DNA from: CAYNWH01 sp964400885
Lineage (GTDB): Bacteria; Patescibacteriota; Patescibacteriia; CAIXNZ01
NCBI GenBank assembly: GCA_964400885.1
Contig: CAYNWH010000014.1
Span: 1 to 24,606 of the forward strand
Length of the DNA stretch: 24,606 nucleotides
Reading direction: 5' to 3'
Translations under genes and position numbers: made by a program
Part shown: piece after piece, positions 19,313 through 24,606 of the stretch
Layout: every line of letters starts with the position of its first letter
Position numbering within the stretch: position 1 is the first letter of the stretch
Notes under the pieces: generated by a model
What the model saw: only the letters and a program-made list of their open reading frames with translations
Told to the model about the DNA's origin: nothing
Database searches by the model: none

Positions 19313-19338
19313 AAAAATGTTTCACGTGAAACATTTTT
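19313..19338. promoter_or_regulatory. parS-like ParB-binding site
   Basis: The 16-mer TGTTTCACGTGAAACA (19318-19333) is a perfect match to the conserved chromosomal parS consensus, extended to a perfect 26-bp palindrome by AAAAA and TTTTT arms. It lies in a gene-free AT-rich stretch (19041-19396) with no other feature. parS nucleates ParB spreading and is normally found near the replication origin. Confidence 0.85.
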
Positions 19339-19396
19339 AATATATATTATCAATTCCAATATTAAAAACTGAGCATTGGAAATTGAAAATTACCTA

Positions 19397-19468
19397 GTCC
19401 CCGTAGTTCAATGGATAGAACGAGAGACTCCTAAGCTCTAAATAGAGGTTCGATTCCTCTCGGGGACA
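19397..19468 (+). tRNA. tRNA-Arg (anticodon CCT)
   Basis: 72 nt: acceptor GTCCCCG/CGGGGAC, anticodon arm AGAGA/GCTCT with loop CTCCTAA (anticodon CCT, decoding AGG), T arm AGAGG-TTCGATT-CCTCT, discriminator A. The 31-39 pair is an A-G mismatch. CCA is not encoded. Confidence 0.93.
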
Positions 19469-19517
19469 CCCTTCGGCTCCCCCTCGACTCTGCTCGGGGT
19501 CACTCAGGGCAAGCTTA
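19469..19517. repeat. GC-rich dispersed repeat after tRNA-Arg
   Basis: CCCTTCGGCTCCCCCTCGAC followed by CTGCTCGGGGTCACTCAGGG: an imperfect palindrome (CTCGAC.../...CTCGGGG) of the type scattered between genes in many environmental bacteria, next to a tRNA end. GC content clearly differs from the flanks. Confidence 0.55.
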
Positions 19518-19531
19518 TCTTAAATTAATGC

Positions 19532-19537
19532 TAAGAT
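19532..19537 (+). promoter_or_regulatory. Extended -10 promoter giving a near-leaderless CYTH mRNA
   Basis: TGCTAAGAT with TAAGAT at 19532-19537; predicted start near 19544, two bases before the ATG at 19546. Confidence 0.45.
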
Positions 19538-19545
19538 TTAAATAA

Positions 19546-20073
19546 ATGGAAATTGAGTACGAAAGAACATATTTACTAAAATATCTGCCCAAAAATCTTG
19601 AAAATTACCCAAATAAGGAGTATTTGGATATTTATATTCCCAAAAATGCTGAACATCCAGTACTTAGAATGCGTAAAAAGGGTGAAAATTATGAAATGAC
19701 AAAAAAATACCCCGTAACTCAGGGCGATGCTTCAATTCAGCATGAATTCACAATTCCCCTCACAAATGCTGAATTTGAAGAGTTGGAAGGGCACATACGG
19801 GGCAAAAGGACCCGTAAAATTAGGTATTTATACAAATTTAAAGGAATTTTAGCGGAAATTGATATTTTCCAAGATGATTTAAAAGGCTTAGCCTTGGCAG
19901 ATATTGAATTCCCCAGTGAGCAGAAAAAGGCTAATTTTAGCCCACCTGACTTTTGTTTAGCTGAAGTGACTCAGGAGAAAGTTGTTGCTGGAGGCATGAT
20001 CGTGGGAAAAAAGTATTCGGAAATTGCACCAACTTTAGCCAAATATGGATACAAACCACTATTTCTAGAATAA
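19546..20073 (+). CDS. CYTH-domain protein (triphosphate tunnel metalloenzyme)
   Basis: 175 residues, one CYTH domain. The family folds into a beta-barrel tunnel that binds triphosphates through many Lys, Arg and Glu side chains; members are adenylate cyclases (class IV), thiamine-triphosphatases or inorganic triphosphatases. Seen: the N-terminal acidic start MEIEYERTYLL (usual ExExK), strands with LRMRKKGENYEMTKKYP, the RKIRYLYKF segment, AEIDIFQDDLKGLALADIEFP (D and E ligands) and the KKYSE end. Which triphosphate is used cannot be told. It has no SD, a near-leaderless start, and tRNA genes on both sides, so it may share transcripts with tRNAs. Confidence 0.85.
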   Translation: MEIEYERTYLLKYLPKNLENYPNKEYLDIYIPKNAEHPVLRMRKKGENYEMTKKYPVTQGDASIQHEFTIPLTNAEFEELEGHIRGKRTRKIRYLYKFKGILAEIDIFQDDLKGLALADIEFPSEQKKANFSPPDFCLAEVTQEKVVAGGMIVGKKYSEIAPTLAKYGYKPLFLE

Positions 20074-20106
20074 TAATTGTAAATTGAGCATTGTAAATTT
20101 AATCGT

Positions 20107-20179
20107 GGGCCAATAGCTCAGCTGGTAGAGTACTTCCATGGCATGGAAGGGGTCAGGGGTTCAAGTCCCCTTTGGTCCA
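20107..20179 (+). tRNA. tRNA-Ala (anticodon GGC)
   Basis: 73 nt: acceptor GGGCCAA/TTGGTCC (one G-U), anticodon stem CTTCC/GGAAG with loop ATGGCAT (anticodon GGC), T arm AGGGG-TTCAAGT-CCCCT, discriminator A. CCA is not encoded. Confidence 0.95.
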
Positions 20180-20186
20180 CAAATTT

Positions 20187-20199
20187 GGGCAATTAGCTC
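20187..20199 (+). pseudogene. 13-base 5' fragment of a tRNA-Val gene
   Basis: GGGCAATTAGCTC is identical to the first 13 bases of the intact tRNA-Val at 20318 and stops in the D arm, where a GC-rich repeat (20198-20231) begins. The inverted copy GCTAATTGC is found at 20268-20276. Confidence 0.55.
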
Positions 20200-20231
20200 C
20201 CGCCTCCGCTTAAACTATGGCAGGCAGGCAG
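20198..20231. repeat. GC-rich palindromic repeat in the tRNA spacer
   Basis: CCCGCCTCCGC and GGCAGGCAGGCAG form imperfect arms around TTAAACTAT. It shares the CTGCCTGCC word (reverse strand) with the repeat at 5948-5960 beside tRNA-Cys. Confidence 0.6.
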
Positions 20232-20317
20232 TTAAATATTTAAATATTTATGGACGTAACCAACTTCGCTAATTGCTTTAATATTGGGATAATTATAAAC
20301 TTAAATACTATTTTCGA

Positions 20318-20391
20318 GGGCAATTAGCTCAGTTGGTTAGAGCGTTGCATTCACATTGCAAAGGTCACTGGTTCAAGTCCAGTATTGCCCA
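20318..20391 (+). tRNA. tRNA-Val (anticodon CAC)
   Basis: 74 nt: acceptor GGGCAAT/ATTGCCC, anticodon stem TTGCA/TGCAA with loop TTCACAT (anticodon CAC), T arm ACTGG-TTCAAGT-CCAGT, discriminator A. CCA is not encoded. The ychF start codon is 38 bases downstream. Confidence 0.95.
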
Positions 20392-20395
20392 CCCA

Positions 20396-20428
20396 TATAA
20401 CCAATTACTAATAACGAATAACTATTAT
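20396..20428. repeat. AT-rich heptamer-like repeat between tRNA-Val and ychF
   Basis: Tandem CCAATTACTAATAACGAATA-type words, the reverse-strand form of the heptamer family, ending at the ychF start codon. Confidence 0.55.
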
Positions 20429-21505
20429 ATGTCACTTTCAATTGGCATTGTCGGCCTGCCAAATGTTGGCAAGTCAACTATCTTTAATGCCTTGACCAGA
20501 CAAAAAGTTGATGCTCAAAATTATCCCTTTTGCACCATAGAACCAAACGTTGGCTGTGTTAAGGTTCCAGATGATCGGCTAGACAAGCTTACCGCACTTA
20601 GCAACTCAGAAAAAATAATCTATTCCACAATAGACTTTGTTGATATTGCCGGGCTAGTTCGGGGTGCTCATAAAGGCGAGGGATTAGGCAACAAATTTTT
20701 ATCTAATATTAGGGAATGTAATGTTATTTGCCATATTTTACGACACTTTAAGGATGCTAATGTCGTTCATGTTGAACAAAAAATTGAACCAAGAGCAGAC
20801 CTAGAAATCATTAATCTGGAACTGATAATGACCGACTTAAGTCAGGTTGAAAAAAAGTTAGATGCGATTAAAAAAGATATTCAATACAAAGAACTGACAG
20901 CTGTCTTAACAAAAATTAAAACCAGTCTGAATAATAATGTTTTAATCAAGGATATAGATTTGACTCATGAAGAAAATGAATTAATCAAAGAATTTAATTT
21001 TTTAACTGCTAAACCCTGCTTATACATCTTTAATATCGATGAAACAGATCTAAATAAAACATCGCAACAAATTCTTAATGAGACAAATCTAGATTTAAAT
21101 CCTGACAATGTAATATTAGTCTGCGGTAAAATGGAAGCCGAACTAAATGAATTAAATGAAAACGAAGTTAAGGAATATTTGAAAAACCTAAATATTAGCC
21201 AAACCGGATTAGAAAAAATGATAATTGCTGGTTATAAATTATTAGATTTAATTGCCATGCTGACTACTGGGCCAAAGGAAACACGATCATGGACAATTAC
21301 CAGAGGAACCAAAGCACCTCAGGCTGCTGGCAAAATCCATACCGATTTTGAAAAAGGATTTGCCAGGGTCGAAGTTATAAATTGGCAAGAACTTTTAAAT
21401 GTGGGGGGGTGGAGCAAGGCTAAAGAAAAAGGGTTGGTCAGGATGGAAGGCAAGGAATATGAAATTAAAGATGGCGATGTGGTAATTTTTCACTTTGTAA
21501 AATAA
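20429..21505 (+). CDS. ychF: YchF/OLA1 family ribosome-binding ATPase
   Basis: 358 residues. YchF is an Obg-related P-loop NTPase that prefers ATP and associates with ribosomes. G1 GLPNVGKST (about 9-17), YPFCTIEPNVG (switch I), DIAGLVRGAHKGEGLGNKFL (G3 and switch II), and the G4 position reads NIDE instead of NKxD, the mark of the family. A central helical domain follows and a C-terminal TGS domain (TRSWTITRGTKAPQAAGKIH through GDVVIFHF). Start: ATG 20429 begins the conserved MSLSIGIVG; the frame extends back through tRNA-Val, which rules out the earlier start. No SD. It ends at the bidirectional terminator at 21521. Confidence 0.97.
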   Translation: MSLSIGIVGLPNVGKSTIFNALTRQKVDAQNYPFCTIEPNVGCVKVPDDRLDKLTALSNSEKIIYSTIDFVDIAGLVRGAHKGEGLGNKFLSNIRECNVICHILRHFKDANVVHVEQKIEPRADLEIINLELIMTDLSQVEKKLDAIKKDIQYKELTAVLTKIKTSLNNNVLIKDIDLTHEENELIKEFNFLTAKPCLYIFNIDETDLNKTSQQILNETNLDLNPDNVILVCGKMEAELNELNENEVKEYLKNLNISQTGLEKMIIAGYKLLDLIAMLTTGPKETRSWTITRGTKAPQAAGKIHTDFEKGFARVEVINWQELLNVGGWSKAKEKGLVRMEGKEYEIKDGDVVIFHFVK

Positions 21506-21520
21506 ACTACTGGAAAATGA

Positions 21521-21549
21521 AAAAGGCTTCCGCAATGCGGAAGCCTTTT
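21521..21549. terminator. Bidirectional terminator
   Basis: 13-bp perfect stem AAAAGGCTTCCGC / GCGGAAGCCTTTT with an AAT loop, between ychF (+) and the unknown gene (-). Confidence 0.9.
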
Positions 21550-21552
21550 GGC

Positions 21553-22728
21553 TTACTTTTCCTGTAGCTCCTTTTTAAGATTCTCCAGCCTGGCAGTGTC
21601 AGTACCAAGCTTAATCTTAAAAGCAAGCAAAATTCGAATTATGTTGTTAAGTTTTTTCTTTTCCTCGGATTCAGGTGCTTGATGATACTCAGTATTTAGT
21701 TTACGCTCAACCCGATTAAGAATCTTCCAGAAAACACCGATTTGATCGGTTTGCCGCGCATGACGCTGTAAAATCAACAATTGACCTAATGTACGCTCAG
21801 GAATTTCATCCAGTACGAACTTAGGAATCAAAGCTAGTAAAAGCTGGGTAACGCCTTCTGTATTGATCTTATGAATTTTCGCATGAAGCTTTGGCATTAC
21901 TGTTTGATCAGCTCCAATCACCGGCTCTGGCTCTCTCACAACCATATCGGGAATCTCTTCCATTATAATGTTATCAAACAAGGCATCGAGGTTATCTTCG
22001 TCAACGATTTGAGGCGGAGGAACTTTTACAGGGAGAGCAGCTTTAGCTGCTTTAGGTTTCTTTTTACCCTGAAGAATTGCCTGGGATTCCTCAATTTCTT
22101 TAAGCCGTTTTTCAAAAGCATTAGTATAATTTTCCAGAACGAACTGAATATGCGATTGTCGCAGATAAGGGAATTCCAGCTTAAGATATTTAACAAACTC
22201 ATCAATGGAAATTGGCAACAAGTATTCCCAAAGCTTTTTAATAACCAAGCCAATTTCCTGCTGGAAGATAAAGTCCAGCCGTTTTAAATCTTCTCCCGAC
22301 TGGAAAATCTTGGTGTCAATCATATAAGCTGAAATTATAGCCCTGACATAAGCAGCTATTTCAATTTGCCGAAGCTCTTCGGCTGAAGCTTCATCTCGTG
22401 AATCCAAGCGCCTATTTTCCAGCGCTGCCTGATCCCACATATAGACAGTAGGATCTTCAAAAATAGCCGCCTCCCAGATTTCCCGATTATTGACTTGATA
22501 AGCTTTCATTACATGCTCAACAAGTTCCTGAGCTTCAAAACGATCCACCCAGCTGCCCAATTCCACCAGCAGCTTAATAATCTTTTCCCATTTTGCTTTA
22601 AAGGCAAAAATGGCCAGACTCTGATCATCCCGCTGCAAATCTTTTAAAATATGGATCACATCACCTTTTTCAAAGGTTTGGGAAAAGATAATGCCAAAAA
22701 TTGATAATCTAGCTTTTTTTGTAAGCAT
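21553..22728 (-). CDS. Unknown 391-residue two-part helical protein
   Basis: No family recognised. Residues about 1-218 are a helical domain rich in aromatic and charged residues (WEKIIKLLVELGSWVDRF; EIWEAAIFEDPTVYMWDQAAL). Then comes a Lys/Ala/Pro linker (about 219-242, KKKPKAAKAALPVKVPPP), an acidic stretch (DEDNLDALFDNIIMEEIPDM), and a second helical domain (about 290-391) that may form a coiled coil at the end. No membrane segment or signal peptide. The ATG has a strong SD (AAAGGAGG, 6 bases away) and a near-consensus promoter at 22789-22816. The leader has a TTTTGAAAA/TTTTCAAAA hairpin (22750-22782). It is divergent from the multi-SD RNA. Confidence 0.8.
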   Translation of the reverse strand: MLTKKARLSIFGIIFSQTFEKGDVIHILKDLQRDDQSLAIFAFKAKWEKIIKLLVELGSWVDRFEAQELVEHVMKAYQVNNREIWEAAIFEDPTVYMWDQAALENRRLDSRDEASAEELRQIEIAAYVRAIISAYMIDTKIFQSGEDLKRLDFIFQQEIGLVIKKLWEYLLPISIDEFVKYLKLEFPYLRQSHIQFVLENYTNAFEKRLKEIEESQAILQGKKKPKAAKAALPVKVPPPQIVDEDNLDALFDNIIMEEIPDMVVREPEPVIGADQTVMPKLHAKIHKINTEGVTQLLLALIPKFVLDEIPERTLGQLLILQRHARQTDQIGVFWKILNRVERKLNTEYHQAPESEEKKKLNNIIRILLAFKIKLGTDTARLENLKKELQEK

Positions 22729-22788
22729 CTTAACCTCCTTTCAGTAGGTTTTTGAAAAGAACTATTGACTTTTTTCAAAAGATCTATA

Positions 22789-22816
22789 ATTATAGCATAA
22801 ATTAACCTTTTGTCAA
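22789..22816 (-). promoter_or_regulatory. Strong promoter of the 391-residue gene
   Basis: Minus strand TTGACA (22811-22816), 16-bp spacer, TATAAT (22789-22794) with a TGC extension. Its -35 lies 10 bp from the -35 of the divergent + promoter. Confidence 0.8.
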
Positions 22817-22826
22817 GCTTAATTTT

Positions 22827-22855
22827 TTGATATTTTTAATAACAAGTGTTAATAT
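22827..22855 (+). promoter_or_regulatory. Promoter of the multi-SD RNA
   Basis: TTGATA (22827-22832), 17-bp spacer, TAATAT (22850-22855). Predicted start near 22862. Confidence 0.65.
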
Positions 22856-22894
22856 TAAATTAACTATAACTTATTTATTAAAGGAGGTGCTCGA

Positions 22895-23011
22895 TTGAAA
22901 CACGGACATCGGAAATTCAGGGCTTTTTGCTTTCGCCAAGTCAAAAGACTTGCCCAGCTTTATGTGCTTGAAGCAAAAAGCCACCAACCTGTAACCAGGA
23001 GGTGCTCATGA
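22895..23011 (+). CDS. Possible mini-protein 1 in the multi-SD RNA, 38 residues
   Basis: TTG start 7 bases after AAAGGAGG, 38 codons, TGA. The product is strongly basic (many Lys, Arg and His, two Cys) and ends VTRRCS. Its stop overlaps the start of the next mini-ORF (ATGA). The frame includes the 12-bp stem, so base pairing rather than protein may explain the sequence. No similarity is recognised. Confidence 0.35.
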   Translation: MKHGHRKFRAFCFRQVKRLAQLYVLEAKSHQPVTRRCS

Positions 23012-23076
23012 AAAAAGACTTTCCTTATAGGGACAAGGGAATTTCCGGCTCTAACAAGTTCATTCCTTTCAGCTAG
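23008..23076 (+). CDS. Possible mini-protein 2 in the multi-SD RNA, 22 residues
   Basis: ATG 5 bases after AGGAGG, 22 codons, TAG. Sequence MKKDFPYRDKGISGSNKF and four more residues. It overlaps the previous stop by 4 bases, as in coupled operons, and its own stop lies just before the third SD (23077). No similarity is recognised. Confidence 0.35.
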   Translation: MKKDFPYRDKGISGSNKFIPFS

Positions 23077-23200
23077 AAGGAGGTGATCCTTATCTCCCCT
23101 GCGGGAAAAAGGCATTGCCAAGGGGTTACCCGCGTTCTCGCTCTGCGGGATCATCAAATGATAAGGAGGTATTCCTGCCCCGAAAAATTTTTCTCTCAAA

Positions 23201-23236
23201 AAACGCTCCGACATCTGTCGGAGCGTTTCTCTTTTT
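23201..23236 (+). terminator. Strong terminator of the multi-SD RNA
   Basis: 12-bp perfect stem AAACGCTCCGAC / GTCGGAGCGTTT, loop ATCT, then CTCTTTTTTT. Confidence 0.95.
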
Positions 23237-23281
23237 TTAAAAAAATCAAAACTTCAAACTTAACAAAACCCACCATGGGGG

Positions 23282-23358
23282 TTTGGGGGTGGCAACTAAG
23301 AGTACCAAACAACGTATCAAAAGGTTTTATTTGCAATAGCGCATTTGCCACCCCCAAA
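23282..23358. repeat. Long inverted repeat with 49-bp loop
   Basis: TTTGGGGGTGGCAA (23282-23295) and TTGCCACCCCCAAA (23345-23358) are perfect inverted copies. The right arm is followed by ACTTTTTT. It may be a large-loop terminator, a small RNA or a miniature mobile repeat; no promoter is seen next to it. Confidence 0.65.
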
Positions 23359-23372
23359 ACTTTTTTGGTTCT

Positions 23373-23393
23373 TTTTTAGTTATAAAAAAGAAC
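23373..23393. terminator. AT-rich hairpin at the 3' end of the methyltransferase gene
   Basis: Inverted repeat TTCTTTTTT / AAAAAAGAA around AGTTAT, between the inverted repeat above and the stop codon of the minus gene at 23396. Confidence 0.4.
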
Positions 23394-23395
23394 AA

Positions 23396-24601
23396 TCATT
23401 TCTCAAAGATTAATATGTCTCTACAAACAAATTGCTGGGACCGAAAATATATCAGGTCATCAGTATTTAATAATTTATAACCCATCCCTCTGAGCTGCGG
23501 TAAAATATCTAATTTTAAATTGTTTATTTTAAAAATAGGAAAAATGCAAACTACTTTACCGCCTTTAGTTAAAACTTTGTAAAACTGACTAAAAGCATCA
23601 ATATATAACTTTTCTAAATCTTTAACTATTTGCTTAATTTTCTCCTGACTTTCCCTGCCGCTTAAGGGCGGACCCAAATAGGGTTCTGTAATAATAGCAT
23701 CAATTGAATTTTGTTTAGTTTTATTGCTTAAATCCTTCACATCTAATTGAAAAATTTCACATCTCACATTTTTTATGTCATATTTTTCTCCCAGCCATTC
23801 TAAATTTTTTTTAGTATCTGCTATTGCTTTGGCACTGTTGTCAGTACCAATTAAATTTTTATAACTCAAAATTAAAGCTTCCTGCAAAACAGTGCCAGAT
23901 CCGCAAAAAGGATCTAAAATTTTAGATTCGGGTTTTAATTGCGCTAAATTAATCATGATGCGTGCTAACTTTGGCGGCAACATGCCAGAAACACTGTCTC
24001 TGCCTGGCCGAGCATAATCACGAGCGCCGAATTCTTCAAACTGCTGAACTGCTAAAGTCTGGCCGACTAAAATTTCCCTGCTCTCCGAAGCTTTAGCGAA
24101 GGAGGGCTTGTCTTTAATAAAAAAACAAATTTCACTGCCATATTTTAAAAGCTGATTTTTCTTGACAATCACAGAAGAAAGCTCTGGCTCTTTACTGCTT
24201 ACCCAGCGGGAATTAACATTTTTTTCTTCTCTTAGTTTGCGCTTAATATCCATGGCTAGCGGCTTTAGCTCTTTTAAATATTTTTTCAAATGCAAGCTAT
24301 TATCAAGCAAGTAAAGACTAAAGCCAAAATGAATCTTGCCTTTGCCAAATTTAATTAGCTTAAAAAATTTAGATTCAAATCCTTCCAAAGTTTTAATCTT
24401 ATCTAAAATTCTACCAATCTTAACAGTCCCGCCTAAATGTTTGTTTAACCACTCAATGTCTAAAACTTTTTCTGTTTCTATAACTAAAACATTTCCTTTA
24501 AATTCTAAAGATTTATACTTTATACTTTCTAACTTTAAAACTGAATCTATTTCCGCTTTGGAGAGAATCGGATTTTTACCTAAAATAAAAAAATATTGCA
24601 T
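23396..24601 (-). CDS. TRM11/Trm-G10-like tRNA guanine-N2 methyltransferase
   Basis: 401 residues. The N-terminal half (1-about 160) is a divergent THUMP-like RNA-binding region. The C-terminal half is a Rossmann methyltransferase: RPGRDSVSGMLPPKLARIMINLA (199 onward), the SAM-binding DPFCGSGTVLQEAL (230-243), GTDNSAKAIADTKKNL, and the catalytic TEPYLGPPL (305-313), the variant of NPPY used by TRM11/Trm-G10 enzymes that make m2G10/m2,2G10 in tRNA. Residues about 163-175 (KDKPSFAKASESR) are coded by a palindromic repeat (24081-24112) inserted in the linker between the two halves. The ATG at 24601 starts the normal MQYFFILGKNP. The upstream region is outside the window. Confidence 0.85.
   Translation of the reverse strand: MQYFFILGKNPILSKAEIDSVLKLESIKYKSLEFKGNVLVIETEKVLDIEWLNKHLGGTVKIGRILDKIKTLEGFESKFFKLIKFGKGKIHFGFSLYLLDNSLHLKKYLKELKPLAMDIKRKLREEKNVNSRWVSSKEPELSSVIVKKNQLLKYGSEICFFIKDKPSFAKASESREILVGQTLAVQQFEEFGARDYARPGRDSVSGMLPPKLARIMINLAQLKPESKILDPFCGSGTVLQEALILSYKNLIGTDNSAKAIADTKKNLEWLGEKYDIKNVRCEIFQLDVKDLSNKTKQNSIDAIITEPYLGPPLSGRESQEKIKQIVKDLEKLYIDAFSQFYKVLTKGGKVVCIFPIFKINNLKLDILPQLRGMGYKLLNTDDLIYFRSQQFVCRDILIFEK
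24081..24112. repeat. Palindromic repeat inserted in frame in the methyltransferase gene
   Basis: CTCCGAAGCTTTAGCGAAGG core; matches the intergenic element at 6110-6131 with paired end changes (C..G to T..A). Read on the minus strand it encodes PSFAKASE. Confidence 0.8.
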
Positions 24602-24606
24602 AAATT

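Larger units (their letters stand above)
22862..23236 (+). ncRNA. Candidate structured RNA of about 370 nt with four SD motifs
   Basis: A unit from promoter (22827) to strong terminator (23201) in a 666-bp stretch without a recognisable gene. Four AGGAGG motifs lie at 22882-22887, 22997-23002, 23078-23083 and 23164-23169, three extended as AGGAGGTGCTC or AAGGAGGTGATCC, the latter a 13-nt complement of the usual 16S 3' end. Stems: a 12-bp perfect stem (22921-22932 with 22971-22982) enclosing CAAGTC-AAAA-GACTTG; GCGGG 23101 / CCCGC 23129 / GCGGG 23145 as alternatives; TGATCC 23084 with GGATCA 23148; and TCCTTATC 23087 with GATAAGGA 23160, which would hide the fourth SD. It could be a peptide operon, a regulator of ribosome access, or a sponge for a GGA-binding protein. 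Family unknown. Confidence 0.55.

Noticed and set aside
22960..23214. Minus-strand frame of 84 codons opposite the multi-SD RNA
   Set aside because: No SD or promoter; it is the reverse of the structured region and includes the terminator.
23083..23379. Open frame of 98 codons starting at GTG 23083
   Set aside because: The GTG lies within the SD, and the frame crosses the strong terminator at 23201-23236 and an inverted repeat; the composition is not protein-like.

Overview
The window is AT-rich, compact bacterial chromosome and most resembles a Candidate Phyla Radiation (Patescibacteria) genome, probably Parcubacteria-like. The evidence is the set of short hypothetical genes shared with that group, the dispersed AT-rich heptamer repeats between genes, a small palindromic repeat read in frame as SFAKASE inside a protein, tRNA genes without an encoded CCA end, and many housekeeping genes without a Shine-Dalgarno (SD) sequence. 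Rank below phylum cannot be judged.

Layout. 1-56: 3' end of a PilB/GspE-type ATPase gene. 112-512: a small gene with its own promoter and terminator. 529-2679 (-): operon tsaD-tsaE-hypothetical for the t6A tRNA modification. 2755-3246 (-): a candidate small RNA and a small two-helix membrane protein. 3270-5911 (+): tRNA-Glu, a zinc-ribbon-like protein, two tandem membrane-anchored 3D-domain cell-wall proteins and a membrane protein with a GAF-like region. 5920-6184: a tRNA-Cys gene nested inside an interrupted tRNA-Cys-like gene. 6196-8450 (+): threonine synthase and three small Cys-containing proteins. 8477-11836: three ATP-grasp ligases (one +, two -). 11902-16472 (+): polA, a shikimate-kinase-like protein and holA, with a candidate small RNA on the opposite strand. 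16479-18459 (-): atypical receiver-domain protein, ribosomal protein S20, RmuC. 18516-18745 (+): a strong candidate structured RNA. 18759-19040 (-): an encapsulin-type ferritin. 19313-19338: a perfect parS-like site. 19397-21505 (+): tRNA-Arg, a CYTH protein, tRNA-Ala, tRNA-Val, ychF. 21553-22728 (-): an unknown 391-residue protein. 22827-23236 (+): a structured RNA carrying four SD motifs. 23396-24601 (-): a TRM11/Trm-G10-like methyltransferase.

Function. Much of the window serves translation and its RNAs (t6A synthesis, tRNA methylation, S20, YchF, five tRNAs) and DNA replication or repair (PolA, HolA, RmuC, parS). The cell-surface genes (PilB, 3D proteins) fit a small cell that depends on contact with others.

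Most unusual. (1) The nested tRNA-Cys locus: the two halves of the outer tRNA still pair perfectly in acceptor, anticodon and T stems, with compensatory differences from the inner copy. (2) The orphan RNA at 22856-23236, with four AGGAGG motifs, one matching the usual 16S 3' end over 13 nt, alternative stems that can hide them, and two overlapping mini-ORFs. (3) Three further promoter-to-terminator RNAs, two with anti-SD-like CUCCUC/CCUCCUU segments and one with GGAGG in a 5' hairpin loop. (4) Two strong promoters followed at once by terminator-like hairpins. All RNA calls come from reading promoters, hairpins and T-runs by eye; no folding or homology search was run.
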